Source: Cellulosimicrobium cellulans (GTDB lineage Bacteria; Actinomycetota; Actinomycetes; Actinomycetales; Cellulomonadaceae). From it: DNA of 60,464 nt. Position numbers and translations under genes: made by a program. The stretch spans positions 1 to 60,464 of the forward strand of contig NZ_LWGL01000004.1 in assembly GCF_001722485.1 (NCBI RefSeq), given 5' to 3'. This document shows, in pieces, positions 16,085 through 26,224 of the stretch (the first letter of the stretch is position 1; every line of letters begins with the position of its first letter). The notes under the pieces are model-generated. The model was given only the letters and a program-made list of their open reading frames with translations, searched no databases and was not told the DNA's origin.

Positions 16085-16121
16085 GCACCGCGGCCCGGGT
16101 CCGTCGGACGGACCCGGGCCG
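16085..16121 (-). terminator. Hairpin downstream of the secreted nuclease gene
   Basis: A 16-bp perfect stem (16085-16100 with 16106-16121, arm CCGCGGCCCGGGTCCG) and a TCGGA loop, 25 bp past the stop codon of the minus-strand gene. Confidence 0.75.
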
Positions 16122-16146
16122 CGGGTTCGGGACTGCGGTCAGGCCG

Positions 16147-19100
16147 TCAGCCGCACGTCGTGCCCTCGAACGGCACCTCGTACTCCTGCGTCACGCCGTC
16201 GAGCGTGGCGGTGAAGGTCACCGTGCCGCCCTCGACCGTCGTGGCGCGGGTGTTGAACGCCTGGTACGCGTTCTTGCCCGCCTGGAGGTTCGGGAACCGC
16301 TTGGTGCCGTACGGGGTCGTCAGGACGACCTCGACCGGCACGTCCTCCGCGCTCGTGGCGCGCGCGGCGACGTGGACGAACCTGCCGAGGCAGCGGGCCT
16401 GCGCCTCGAGACCGGTGAGCTCGACGGCCGGGGCCGCCGCCTCGACCGTCACGGGGATCCGCGCGGTCGTCCCGCTCGGCGACGCGACGACCCAGAGGTC
16501 GTACGCGCCCTCGGCGGTGCCAGCCGGCACGGTGGCGGTGAGCGTCGCCGCGCCGTCGGTGACGGTCGCGGTCGCGACGGGCTCGCCCGGCGCCGACGGG
16601 TCGAACGTGCCGTCGCGCGGCACGAGGTAGCCCGCGACCTCGGTGTTCTGCGGCGCCCCGAGCGACGTCAGGTCGAGGTGCGAGAGCTCGACGCTCACGT
16701 CCTCGCCCGCCGCGACCGGGCCGGGCAGCTCGCCGACGACAGCGCGCGACCGCGCGAACGACGGCGACAGCGGAGAGTTCTCCTGGAGGTACGCGATCCA
16801 CGCCTCCCGGTCGACCAGACCGGAGTCGCGCGGGTCGGTGCCCTCGGTGAACACCCGGAAGTTGTCGCCGCCGGTCGCGAGGAACGAGAACGTCGCGACG
16901 CGGTACTCCGCCTCCGGGTCGATCGGCTCGCCGTCGATCGTCACGGACAGGACGTTGCCGCCCGGCTCGGCGTTGCCGTCGGCCGTGGCCGCCGTCCAGC
17001 TCACGTTGTCCGACAGCCCGAGCGCGAGGTACGGGCGCGACGGGCGCGTGCCGTCCTCGTTCGTCTGCCACTGCTGCTCGAGCATCTCGATCACCTGCGC
17101 GCCCGTGAGGGTCACGGTCCACAGGTTGTTGACGAACGGCAGGACCGCGTTGGCCTCGGCGTACGTGATCACGCCGTCCTCGCCCACGAGCAGCTCGTTG
17201 CGCAGGCCGCCCGGGTTGACGACGCCGAAGTCGGCGCCGCCGCGCGCGGGGTCGGCGAGCGTGTCGCGGAGCGAGTTCGCCACGAGGTTGCCCAGGGCGG
17301 ACTCCGACGCGCGGTCGTCGCGCGTGCCGCCCGTCCAGACGCCGTCCACGTAGGACCCGCCGGCGAACGCGGTGGTGATGTCCGCCGTGACCTCGCCGAC
17401 CGGCTGCGCACCGATGACCTCGGCCTCGGCGAGCGCGTCGGCGACGATCGTGCTGACCTCGGCGACGCGCGGGTACGCGGCGACGAGCTCGGCGTCGGGC
17501 GTCGTCGTGCGCGCGACGTTCGCCGCCGCGTGCTCGACCACGTCGCCCGTCTCCGTGTCCACGGTGAGCGTGATGTGGCCGACGAACTCGCCGTAGCTGC
17601 CCGTCTGCACGATCGGGCGCGTGGCGCCCTCGACGCCGGGCACGGGCGCCTCCCACGCGTACTGCTTGTGCGTGTGGCCGGTGAAGATCGCCGCGACGCG
17701 CGCGTCGGTCTCCGTGACGATCTCGGCGAAGGCGCCGCCTGCGGCGACCTCCTCCTCGAGCGTCGAGCCGTCCGGCGTGCCGGCGCCGGCTCCCTCGTGG
17801 ACGAGCGCCACGACGACGTCCGCCTCGCCGTTCGCGGCGTCGCCGTCCTGGAGCTGCGCGGTGACGCGGTTCAGCGCCTCGACGGGGTCGCCGAAGTCGA
17901 GGTCCGCGATGCCCGACGGCGTGACGAGCGACGGCGTCTCCTGCGTGACGACGCCGACGAACCCGACCTGGACGCCGTCGATCTCGATGACGTCGTACTC
18001 GGGGAGGGCGGGGTTCTGCGTGCCCTTCTCGTAGACGTTCGCGCCGAGGTAGTTCCACTCCGCGGCGTCGGCCACGCGACCGGTGAGGTCGTCGAAGCCC
18101 TGGTCGAACTCGTGGTTGCCCACCGCGGAGGTGGCCAGGTCGAGAGCGTTCAGCACGTCGATCGTCGGCTGGTCCTCCTGGAGCGCCGACGCGAACAGCG
18201 AGGCGCCGATGTTGTCGCCCGCGGACACGAACGCCGTGCCGTCGGGGTTCGCGGCGCGCAGCTGCTCGACCGTCCCCGCGAACTTCACGGTGTTGCCGTC
18301 GATGCGCCCGTGGAAGTCGTTGATCGCGAGCAGGTCGATCGTCGTGGTGCCGGGCTCGGCGTCGCCGCCGAGCTCGAGGCCGACGAGGACCGGGTCGTGG
18401 TCGGACGACCGGAACGGCGTCGTGTCGTACAGGAGCGACGCGTTGTAGTTGTACCGCGAGTACTCGTTGGCGATCGGCTCGACGGAGTTGATGTTCCACA
18501 CGTCGGTGCCCGTCACGGCCTCGGCCGCCGCCGGCGACGCGAAGACGTGGTCGAGCGACCCGACGTAGCCGTCGAAGAGGTAGGTCTGCTCGCCGGTCGT
18601 GGCGCCGAGGTCGACGTAGCCCGCGTCCTTGAGCACCTCGAGCGGGTCCTCCATGGAGTACGAGTTGAGGTCGCCCACGAGCAGGACCTTGTCCGTGCCG
18701 GCGTCCGCCGCGACGTCCTCGGCGAAGCCGACGAGCGCCGTGGCCTGCGCGACGCGCGAGGCGGTGAAGCGGCCCTGGCCGTCACCGGTGTCCTCGTCGC
18801 CCGGCAGCACCGGGTCGCCCGACCCCTTGGACTTGAAGTGGTTCACGACGACGAGCACGTCGTCCTCCGCGGAGCCGTCGAGCCCGTCGACCGGCTGGAA
18901 CACCTGCGCGAGCGGCTCGCGCGCGTTGACGAACGCGGGGTCGTCGAGCAGGATCCGCGACTCCTCCACCGGCTCGGCGGCGTCCACCTGGTAGATGTAC
19001 GCGAGGCGGATGACGTCCTCCTCGGCGGGCAGCGCGGCCGGCGACGGCACGAACGCCCACTCCTCGGCGCCCGCGTGCTCGTTGAGCGCCGCGACGAGGT

Positions 19101-20913
19101 CGGACAGCGCCTGGTCGCGGTCCTTGCCGAACCGGGCCGAGTTCTCGATCTCGGAGAGCGCGACCACGTCGGCGTCGAGCGCGTCGATCGCCGCGACGAT
19201 CTTCGTCTCCTGGCGCTCGAGGTCCTCCGCCTCGGCCGCACCGCGCGCGGCGCAGCCCGTGCGGACCGTGACGGGGTCGCCCGCGCGGTCCGTGTAGTAC
19301 TGGCAGCCGGAGAGCTGGTCGCCGGTCGTGGTGAAGTAGTTGAGCACGTTGAACGTCGCGACGGACAGGTCGCCGCCGACCTCGGCGGGGGCGTCCTCGC
19401 GCGTGTTCTCGAACGTCGCCGGCTGCACGGTCTCGGCGTTGCCGCCCTCGCCCGCGCGCAGGTGCGTCAGCGGCTGGAACGTCCACGCGTCGAAGCGGTA
19501 GTCGAGGACGACGGGCGTCGTGAACGTCACCCCGGCGCCCACGCGCGCGGGTGCGCCGCCCGTGAGGTACGGGAGCGGGACGGACTTGTTGTCCGACCCG
19601 TTGAAGTTCGTCGTCGCGCCGTCGTCGAGCACGACCGCGCGGGCCGCGCGGTCCGCGACGGCCGCCGCGGCCTCCGGGCTGCCCGGACGGCCGGCCGACG
19701 TCGGCTGCAGGAACGGCTCGGTGCCGGCGGCCAGCAGGAACGACCCGTAGTAGTTGGTGTCGTAGTTGTCGGCGATCGTGTAGTCGCCGGCGGGCGCGAC
19801 GAGCATGCCCTCGAGGACCTCGCGCTCGGCGTCGGTCGCGGGGAACGCGACGGCGGCGGGCTTGACCTCCTCGGCGGGCTCGTCGAGCACCGACCAGCCG
19901 CCCGCGGCGGGCGTGATCTGCGTCAGCGTGAAGTACTCGCCGACCGTGCCCGTCACCTCGACGTGGTCGCCGGGCTGGACCTGCTCGGCCGCGGCGCGCG
20001 AGTACACGAAGACCGCGTCGGACGCGTCGTGGTCCTCGCCGAGGTCGCCGCCCGTCCCCTCGGTCTGGAGGTAGAAGCCGTCGTAGCCGCCGGTCGGGTA
20101 GGTCGCCGTGACGACGCCGCGCGTCGTGACGGTGCGGCCCGCGAGCGGGCTCGTGGCGCCCGTGCCCTGGATCTCGGCGATCGGGACGACCTCGCCCGGC
20201 TCGGGCTCGGGCTCCGGCTCGGGCTCGGTGCCGCCGCCGTTCTGCGGCGTCACGGCGTCGAGGACGACGAAGTCCGCGCCGTTGTCGTCGGTGTCCGCGG
20301 CGTCGGTCCGGTTGAGCGAGCCGCCCGCGTTGTTCGCGCGGCCCGCGGGCGCCGCGGAGGTCTCGAACGTGTTCGAGGAGCCGTAGCCGAGCAGGTCGAC
20401 GACGCGCTCGTCGGCACCGGCGACGTCGCCCACGGGGAGCGTGACCGTGCCGGGCGCCGAGACGAGGGCGATCGTGCCGTTCTGGCCCTGGAAGTTGAGC
20501 CCGCCCGACGCGTCGGGCGTCGGCAGCGCCGACCCGTTCGAGCCGTTGGAGCCACCGGCGACGAGGTAGTGCCCGCCCGCCTCGATGGTGCCCGAGAGCG
20601 CGACGGTGCCGTGCGAGGCGCCGGTGCCCGACGCCGAGCGGTACTGGACGGACCAGCCGTCGAGCGAGACGTCCGCGGCGGTGGGGTTGTAGAGCTCGAC
20701 GAACTTGTTGGTGAACGGCGCGTTCGCGCTGCCGCCGCTCAGGTAGGCCTCGTTGATCACGACGCCGGAGCCGTCCACGGCGGCGGGCACGGCGCCCGGT
20801 GCGGAGGCGGCTGCGGTGGCCGCGGTCGCGGAGAGCGGGAGGGCGAGCGCCGCGCTCAGCGTGCTCGCCACCACCACCCCTCTCCGTCGCCGCGGGTTGT
20901 GGTGATGGGACAC
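16147..20913 (-). CDS. Large secreted ExeM/NucH-type endonuclease fused to a 5'-nucleotidase
   Basis: A 1588-residue extracellular enzyme. In order: a signal peptide (HHHNPRRRR, then a hydrophobic core to ~35); a lamin-tail domain (GVVINEAYLSGGSAN to ~170); an OB-like domain (EIQGTGATSPLAGRTV, ~270-400); an EEP nuclease domain (about 510-800: SVATFNVLNYF, ALSEIEN, LLVGDLNSY, SSDHDPVLVGL); a metallophosphatase (about 855-1120: LLAINDFHGRID, SAGDNIGASLF, VGNHEFDQG, FTGHTHKQYAW); the nucleotidase C-terminal domain; and an immunoglobulin-like tail ending TTCG with no anchor. It probably degrades extracellular DNA and dephosphorylates the released nucleotides. GTG 20913 was chosen because AAGGAG lies 6 nt upstream; an ATG five codons earlier would place that AAGGAG inside the gene. 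Confidence 0.88.
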   Translation of the reverse strand: MSHHHNPRRRRGVVVASTLSAALALPLSATAATAAASAPGAVPAAVDGSGVVINEAYLSGGSANAPFTNKFVELYNPTAADVSLDGWSVQYRSASGTGASHGTVALSGTIEAGGHYLVAGGSNGSNGSALPTPDASGGLNFQGQNGTIALVSAPGTVTLPVGDVAGADERVVDLLGYGSSNTFETSAAPAGRANNAGGSLNRTDAADTDDNGADFVVLDAVTPQNGGGTEPEPEPEPEPGEVVPIAEIQGTGATSPLAGRTVTTRGVVTATYPTGGYDGFYLQTEGTGGDLGEDHDASDAVFVYSRAAAEQVQPGDHVEVTGTVGEYFTLTQITPAAGGWSVLDEPAEEVKPAAVAFPATDAEREVLEGMLVAPAGDYTIADNYDTNYYGSFLLAAGTEPFLQPTSAGRPGSPEAAAAVADRAARAVVLDDGATTNFNGSDNKSVPLPYLTGGAPARVGAGVTFTTPVVLDYRFDAWTFQPLTHLRAGEGGNAETVQPATFENTREDAPAEVGGDLSVATFNVLNYFTTTGDQLSGCQYYTDRAGDPVTVRTGCAARGAAEAEDLERQETKIVAAIDALDADVVALSEIENSARFGKDRDQALSDLVAALNEHAGAEEWAFVPSPAALPAEEDVIRLAYIYQVDAAEPVEESRILLDDPAFVNAREPLAQVFQPVDGLDGSAEDDVLVVVNHFKSKGSGDPVLPGDEDTGDGQGRFTASRVAQATALVGFAEDVAADAGTDKVLLVGDLNSYSMEDPLEVLKDAGYVDLGATTGEQTYLFDGYVGSLDHVFASPAAAEAVTGTDVWNINSVEPIANEYSRYNYNASLLYDTTPFRSSDHDPVLVGLELGGDAEPGTTTIDLLAINDFHGRIDGNTVKFAGTVEQLRAANPDGTAFVSAGDNIGASLFASALQEDQPTIDVLNALDLATSAVGNHEFDQGFDDLTGRVADAAEWNYLGANVYEKGTQNPALPEYDVIEIDGVQVGFVGVVTQETPSLVTPSGIADLDFGDPVEALNRVTAQLQDGDAANGEADVVVALVHEGAGAGTPDGSTLEEEVAAGGAFAEIVTETDARVAAIFTGHTHKQYAWEAPVPGVEGATRPIVQTGSYGEFVGHITLTVDTETGDVVEHAAANVARTTTPDAELVAAYPRVAEVSTIVADALAEAEVIGAQPVGEVTADITTAFAGGSYVDGVWTGGTRDDRASESALGNLVANSLRDTLADPARGGADFGVVNPGGLRNELLVGEDGVITYAEANAVLPFVNNLWTVTLTGAQVIEMLEQQWQTNEDGTRPSRPYLALGLSDNVSWTAATADGNAEPGGNVLSVTIDGEPIDPEAEYRVATFSFLATGGDNFRVFTEGTDPRDSGLVDREAWIAYLQENSPLSPSFARSRAVVGELPGPVAAGEDVSVELSHLDLTSLGAPQNTEVAGYLVPRDGTFDPSAPGEPVATATVTDGAATLTATVPAGTAEGAYDLWVVASPSGTTARIPVTVEAAAPAVELTGLEAQARCLGRFVHVAARATSAEDVPVEVVLTTPYGTKRFPNLQAGKNAYQAFNTRATTVEGGTVTFTATLDGVTQEYEVPFEGTTCG

Positions 20914-21185
20914 GCCTGACTCCTTCATCTCGTGCGTTCGGCCCGGCAGCGCACCGTCCCCGCTCCCCCGGGCGGTCGACGTCCCTGCCAGAGCCATCGC
21001 ACCGGACCCGCGTGAACGGTCGGTTGCCGCCGGATCACCACCGCGCGAACGTCGCCGCACGCCCTCGTGCGGCGGCACCCGCCCGGGCGGTCGCCGGTCG
21101 TCCCACGGACGCTAGCCCCGGGCACCCACGCCCGCCAGGTCTGGGCCCCGGGCGTGACGGATCCGTGACCGCCCGGTCGCGGGGC

Positions 21186-21557
21186 TCAGCGGCGGCGTGC
21201 CGCCTGCAGCGGCAGGAGGCCCGAGAGGTCGGCCCGTTCGCCCGACGCGCGCACGCGGCCGTCGGCCACGGCGTCGTCCCAGGCCACGCCACCCGTGACG
21301 AGGCCGAGCCACGTCTGGGGGTCGGTCTCGACGACGTTCGGCGGCGTCCCGCGCGTGTGGCGCGGGCCCTCGACCGCCTGCACGGCTCCCGCGGGCGGCA
21401 CGCGCACCTCGACCGTGTGGCCCGGCGCGACGTCGGCGAGCTCCTCGAGCGTGAAGCGCACCGCCGTCGTCACGTCCCGGCGCTCCGCGCGCCCGTCCCG
21501 CCACGCGGCCAGGGCGAGACGTCCGGCGGAGGGGTCGGTGCGGCGTCGGGCAGGCAT
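21186..21557 (-). CDS. Sterol-carrier-like family protein (SCP_3 type)
   Basis: A 123-residue protein recognised by the bacterial SCP-like pattern: VEVRVPPAGAVQAVEGPRHTRGTPPNVVETD, then WLGLVTG and a GERADLSGLLPL C-terminus. It has no signal peptide or membrane segment. The fold resembles SCP2 lipid carriers, but the bacterial ligand is not known. It starts at ATG 21557 (MPARRR), 10 bp after the stop of the RNB ribonuclease gene, so it is likely co-transcribed with it. Confidence 0.75.
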   Translation of the reverse strand: MPARRRTDPSAGRLALAAWRDGRAERRDVTTAVRFTLEELADVAPGHTVEVRVPPAGAVQAVEGPRHTRGTPPNVVETDPQTWLGLVTGGVAWDDAVADGRVRASGERADLSGLLPLQAARRR

Positions 21558-21566
21558 GCGGACAGG

Positions 21567-23135
21567 CTAGTGCGCGCCGCCGTCGGGTCGGGCGCGCACC
21601 TCGAAGCGGACGCGGCGCCCCGCGACCGACGCCTCGCGCAGGACCGCCCGCACCGGCTCGCCCAGCGGCAGGTCGACGCCCTCGACCGGGGCGCGCACGG
21701 CCGGGTCCGCGAGCACGACCTGACCGCGCCGCGGAGCCGTCGTCGCGGCGCCCTCGCGCTCGGCACGTCGCGCACGCTCGCGGTCGTCCTCGACGTCGAC
21801 GACCACCGCGTCGAACTCCTCGCCCTCGCGGCCGGCGAGCACCGCGGCCTCGACGACGTCGACGATCGCGCGCTCGTACGCCCCGGCCCGCTGGCCGGTG
21901 CGGCCCATCGTGCGGGGCAGTCCGGGGAGCGCGTCGAGCACCCAGCGCGGCACCGGCTCCCCCGCGCACAGCGCGAGGCACACCTCGGTGCCGTAGCGGT
22001 CCACGAGCCGGCGCAGCGGCGCGGTGACGTGCGCGTACTCGGCCCCGATCGCCGCGTGGGCGGCGTCGTCCGGCACGCCGGGTTCCTGGCCCGTGCCGCC
22101 GAAGGCCTCGTACGACGCGCCGCGGAACAGCGACGTCGCCTCGGCGAGGAAGGCGGCGTGGCGCGGGAGGGCGGAGTCGAGCGTCGGGAGCAGGTCCGCG
22201 TACGCCGTCTCGCGCGGCCAGGAGATCCCGAGGGCCCGGGCGGTGCGACGCAACCGGGCGACGTCCCGCGCGTCGGCCGCGGGCAGGGCGCGGAAGACCC
22301 CGACGCCGCCCGCGCGCATGAGGCGCGCGGCCGCGATGCCCGTGAGCAGCGACAGCTGCGCGTTCCACGCCTCGACGGGCAGGGTCGAGCGGAAGACGAG
22401 GCCGAACGATCCGTCGTCGTGCGCGACGACCTCCTGCTCGGGCACTTCGAGCGACACCCCGCCGCGCTCGCGCTCGCGCGCGAGGCGCAGCTCGCCCACG
22501 GTGCGCAACAGCGCGAGCGGCCCGTCGGCGGGAGTCTCCCCGCCGCCACCGTCGACGCGCCCCTGCGCCTGCTCGTAGGTGAGGCGCTCGCGCGAGCGCA
22601 CGACGGCGCGGCGCACGGTGGCGTCGACGAGCCGGCCGTCGGCGTCGAGCGCGATGCGCCACGCCGCGGCCGGGCGGTCCTCCCCCGGCAGGAGGCTCGC
22701 GACGCCCTCGGACAGCACGGCCGGGTGCAGCGGGGTGCGGCCGTCGGGCGCGTACAGGGTCGTCCCGCGCTCGTGGACCTCCGCGTCGAGCGCGCCGCCC
22801 GGCGCGACGAACGCGCCGACGTCCGCGATCGCGTAGTGCACGACGAACCCGTCGCCGTCCCGCTCGAGGTGCAGCGCCTGGTCGAGGTCCATCGAGCCGG
22901 GCGGGTCGATCGTCACGAAGGGCAGGTCGCGCAGGTCGACGCGTCCCCGGGGTCCGCCGACCGGCGCCCCGCCGTCGGCGGCGCCCCGCGCCGCCTCCTC
23001 CGCCTCGGCGAGCGCCTCGGGCGGGAAGCCGTCGGGGATCTCCATCTCGCGGCGCACCGCGGCGAGGGCCTCCTGGACGACGCGGGCGGCGCCGGGCGCC
23101 GGCTCCGGGACGAGACGCACGTGTCGGCTGGGCAC
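21567..23135 (-). CDS. RNB-domain ribonuclease (RNase II/R family)
   Basis: A 522-residue exoribonuclease. The RNB active-site block reads FVTIDPPGSMDLDQALHLE (about 93-111, with the conserved Asp cluster), followed by HYAIADVGAFV and RGTTLYAPDGRTPLHP. Near the centre it has AHAAIGAEYAHVTAPLRRLVDRYG, the typical RNB C-terminal motif. It is shorter than RNase R: no full cold-shock or S1 domains are visible, matching the compact actinobacterial RNB proteins. It starts at GTG 23135. It degrades single-stranded RNA 3'-5' in the cytoplasm, probably in RNA turnover. Confidence 0.88.
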   Translation of the reverse strand: MPSRHVRLVPEPAPGAARVVQEALAAVRREMEIPDGFPPEALAEAEEAARGAADGGAPVGGPRGRVDLRDLPFVTIDPPGSMDLDQALHLERDGDGFVVHYAIADVGAFVAPGGALDAEVHERGTTLYAPDGRTPLHPAVLSEGVASLLPGEDRPAAAWRIALDADGRLVDATVRRAVVRSRERLTYEQAQGRVDGGGGETPADGPLALLRTVGELRLARERERGGVSLEVPEQEVVAHDDGSFGLVFRSTLPVEAWNAQLSLLTGIAAARLMRAGGVGVFRALPAADARDVARLRRTARALGISWPRETAYADLLPTLDSALPRHAAFLAEATSLFRGASYEAFGGTGQEPGVPDDAAHAAIGAEYAHVTAPLRRLVDRYGTEVCLALCAGEPVPRWVLDALPGLPRTMGRTGQRAGAYERAIVDVVEAAVLAGREGEEFDAVVVDVEDDRERARRAEREGAATTAPRRGQVVLADPAVRAPVEGVDLPLGEPVRAVLREASVAGRRVRFEVRARPDGGAH

Positions 23136-23152
23136 GGACCGACCCTAGGCGA

Positions 23153-24586
<1,434 letters not shown>

Positions 24587-24994
24587 TCACCAGCTCCAGC
24601 CGCGGGCGCTCAGCTCGAGCTCCTCCCGGAAGCGCTCCTCGTCGCCGGCGCGCAGCCCGGCGCGCATCGGGACGTCCTCGACCGGGAGCCCGGTCAGCCG
24701 GCACGCCTCGCGCAGCAGCGCGTCGTAAGCGCCCTGGACGGCGAGGTAGTGGTGGGCGCGCGCGTACACGTCCGGGTCGGCCTCGAGGCGCCGCATCTCG
24801 GCCGCGAGCTCGCTGAGGCGCACCTGCAGCGCGAGCGTCTCGAGGGGGTCGGGGACCGGGTCCGGCCTGCGCCTGCGGAACCAGCCCCGACGGCGCGAGC
24901 CGCGGCCCGGGTCGCGCGGCTCGCGGCGCAGCACCCACCAGGCGGCGGCGACCGTGCTCGCCGTCGCGCACCCGACCATGAGCTGCCACGCCAT
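24587..24994 (-). CDS. Conserved hypothetical protein with an N-terminal membrane anchor
   Basis: A 135-residue protein I cannot assign to a named family. One N-terminal hydrophobic segment (MAWQLMVGCATASTVAAAWWVL) is followed by a basic stretch (GSRRRGWFRRRRP) and a predicted helical domain with LQVRLSELAAEMRRLEADP and HHYLAVQGAYDALLREACRLTG. The layout suggests a small inner-membrane protein with a cytosolic coiled-coil or helical bundle. ATG 24994 was chosen as the first start giving the hydrophobic N-terminus. It lies 86 bp downstream of the EEP-family gene on the same strand. Confidence 0.6.
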   Translation of the reverse strand: MAWQLMVGCATASTVAAAWWVLRREPRDPGRGSRRRGWFRRRRPDPVPDPLETLALQVRLSELAAEMRRLEADPDVYARAHHYLAVQGAYDALLREACRLTGLPVEDVPMRAGLRAGDEERFREELELSARGWSW

Positions 24995-25080
24995 CGGAGC
25001 CGACCTCTGCGCACGTCCACAGGAACATCTCGAGTCTAGGCACGTGCGGAGCCCGCACGCGCGGCCTCGGGCGGGACGCC

Positions 25081-26076
25081 TCAGCCGACCGGGACGTGCA
25101 CCGTCGCGGCGATCGCGCGGTGGTCGCTGCCCGGCACGGCGAGCGAGCCGACGTCGGTCACGACGTGCTCCCGGTCCGTCACCACGTGGTCGAGGTCGAG
25201 CAGCGCGGGCGTGCCCGGGCGCAGCGACCACGACAGGTTCAGCCCGCGGCCGGCGCTGCGGGTCGCGTCGTGGAACCGGTCGCCGAGCAGGTCGCGGAAC
25301 GTCGCGTGGTCGTAGGTCGAGTTGAAGTCCCCGACGAGCACCTGCGGCAGCGGGTCGTCGTGCGCACGGTCGCCGAGACGCAGCATCTCCGCGTGCCACT
25401 CGACGGCGAGCTCCGGCAGCGGCGGCACGGGGTGCACCGCGGTGACCCGCACCGGGACGCCGTCCACCTCCACGACCGCCGACGGCATGGCGAACGTCGA
25501 GAACTCCGTCGTGTCGACGCCCGAGAGCGGCAGCGCCGACCACAGCCCGCTGCCGGGAGAGCCCGTGCCGACCTTGGCGTCGGCGTGGTGCGGCAGCGCG
25601 TCCTCGATGCCGGCGTCGACGAGGCGCTCGCGGAAGTCCGTGGTCAGCTCGGTGACGGCGAGCACGTCGACGTCCTCGTCGCGCACCGTGCGCACGACGG
25701 CCTCGGCGTCGGCCTGCCCGAACCACGCGTTGACGCCGAGGACGCGCAGGGGTGCGGTCCCGGCGGGCGCCGCCGTCGGGCCGGGCGTGAAGAACGGCGC
25801 GAGCCAGACCGCGTGCGCCACGAGGCAGGGCGCGAGCAGCAGGACCACGAGCCGTCGTCGGGCGAGCGCCGCCCCGAGGAGCGTGAGCACGCCGAGGGCG
25901 CCCACCCACGGCGTGAGGCCCACGAGCTGGGCGAACGGCGTCACGGCGTCGAACGGCACCAGCCGGACGAACGTGAGGACGACGACGAGGCCCGTGAGCG
26001 TCGCGAGGACGCCGGTCACGACGGGACCTCCTGGGCGGCGGCGCGTCGTGACGCGTGCGGCGGTGGCCGTGGTCAT
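25081..26076 (-). CDS. Membrane-anchored endonuclease/exonuclease/phosphatase (EEP) family protein
   Basis: A 331-residue protein. Three transmembrane segments occupy the first ~105 residues. An extracytoplasmic EEP domain follows, with LGVNAWFGQAD, DVLAVTELTTDF, an inner TAVHPVPPL, VLVGDFNSTYDH and the terminal SDHRAIAA; these are the metal-binding and catalytic blocks of DNase I-like hydrolases. The substrate (DNA, phosphoinositide or sphingolipid) cannot be told from sequence. ATG 26076 places the first transmembrane segment about 20 residues in; an upstream ATG would add a Cys/Arg-rich leader without support. Confidence 0.8.
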   Translation of the reverse strand: MTTATAARVTTRRRPGGPVVTGVLATLTGLVVVLTFVRLVPFDAVTPFAQLVGLTPWVGALGVLTLLGAALARRRLVVLLLAPCLVAHAVWLAPFFTPGPTAAPAGTAPLRVLGVNAWFGQADAEAVVRTVRDEDVDVLAVTELTTDFRERLVDAGIEDALPHHADAKVGTGSPGSGLWSALPLSGVDTTEFSTFAMPSAVVEVDGVPVRVTAVHPVPPLPELAVEWHAEMLRLGDRAHDDPLPQVLVGDFNSTYDHATFRDLLGDRFHDATRSAGRGLNLSWSLRPGTPALLDLDHVVTDREHVVTDVGSLAVPGSDHRAIAATVHVPVG

Positions 26077-26176
26077 GGCCGCATGCTGGCACCGGCGACC
26101 GCACGGCGTCACGCATCCCACGGCGCGGACGGCCGGATCTTCACCGAAACCGCCCAGCCGCGTCGGCCGGGGAACG

Positions 26177-26216
26177 CGTCGGGCCCGCGGCCACCGAGGT
26201 GACCGCGGGCCCGACG
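26177..26216 (-). terminator. Hairpin after purL
   Basis: A 14-bp stem (26177-26190 with 26203-26216, arm CGTCGGGCCCGCGG) with a loop that can pair further (CAC/GTG), 8 bp past the purL stop. Confidence 0.75.
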
Positions 26217-26224
26217 AGCGTGCG

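Noticed and set aside
15304-20919. A 1871-codon plus-strand open frame opposite the nuclease gene
   Set aside because: Same artefact: Arg-rich low-complexity translation running antisense to a gene with clear catalytic motifs.
20929-21185. PHO-box-like GTTCACG upstream of the secreted nuclease/nucleotidase
   Set aside because: Only one half-site is convincing; the 11-bp direct-repeat spacing of a PHO box is not met.
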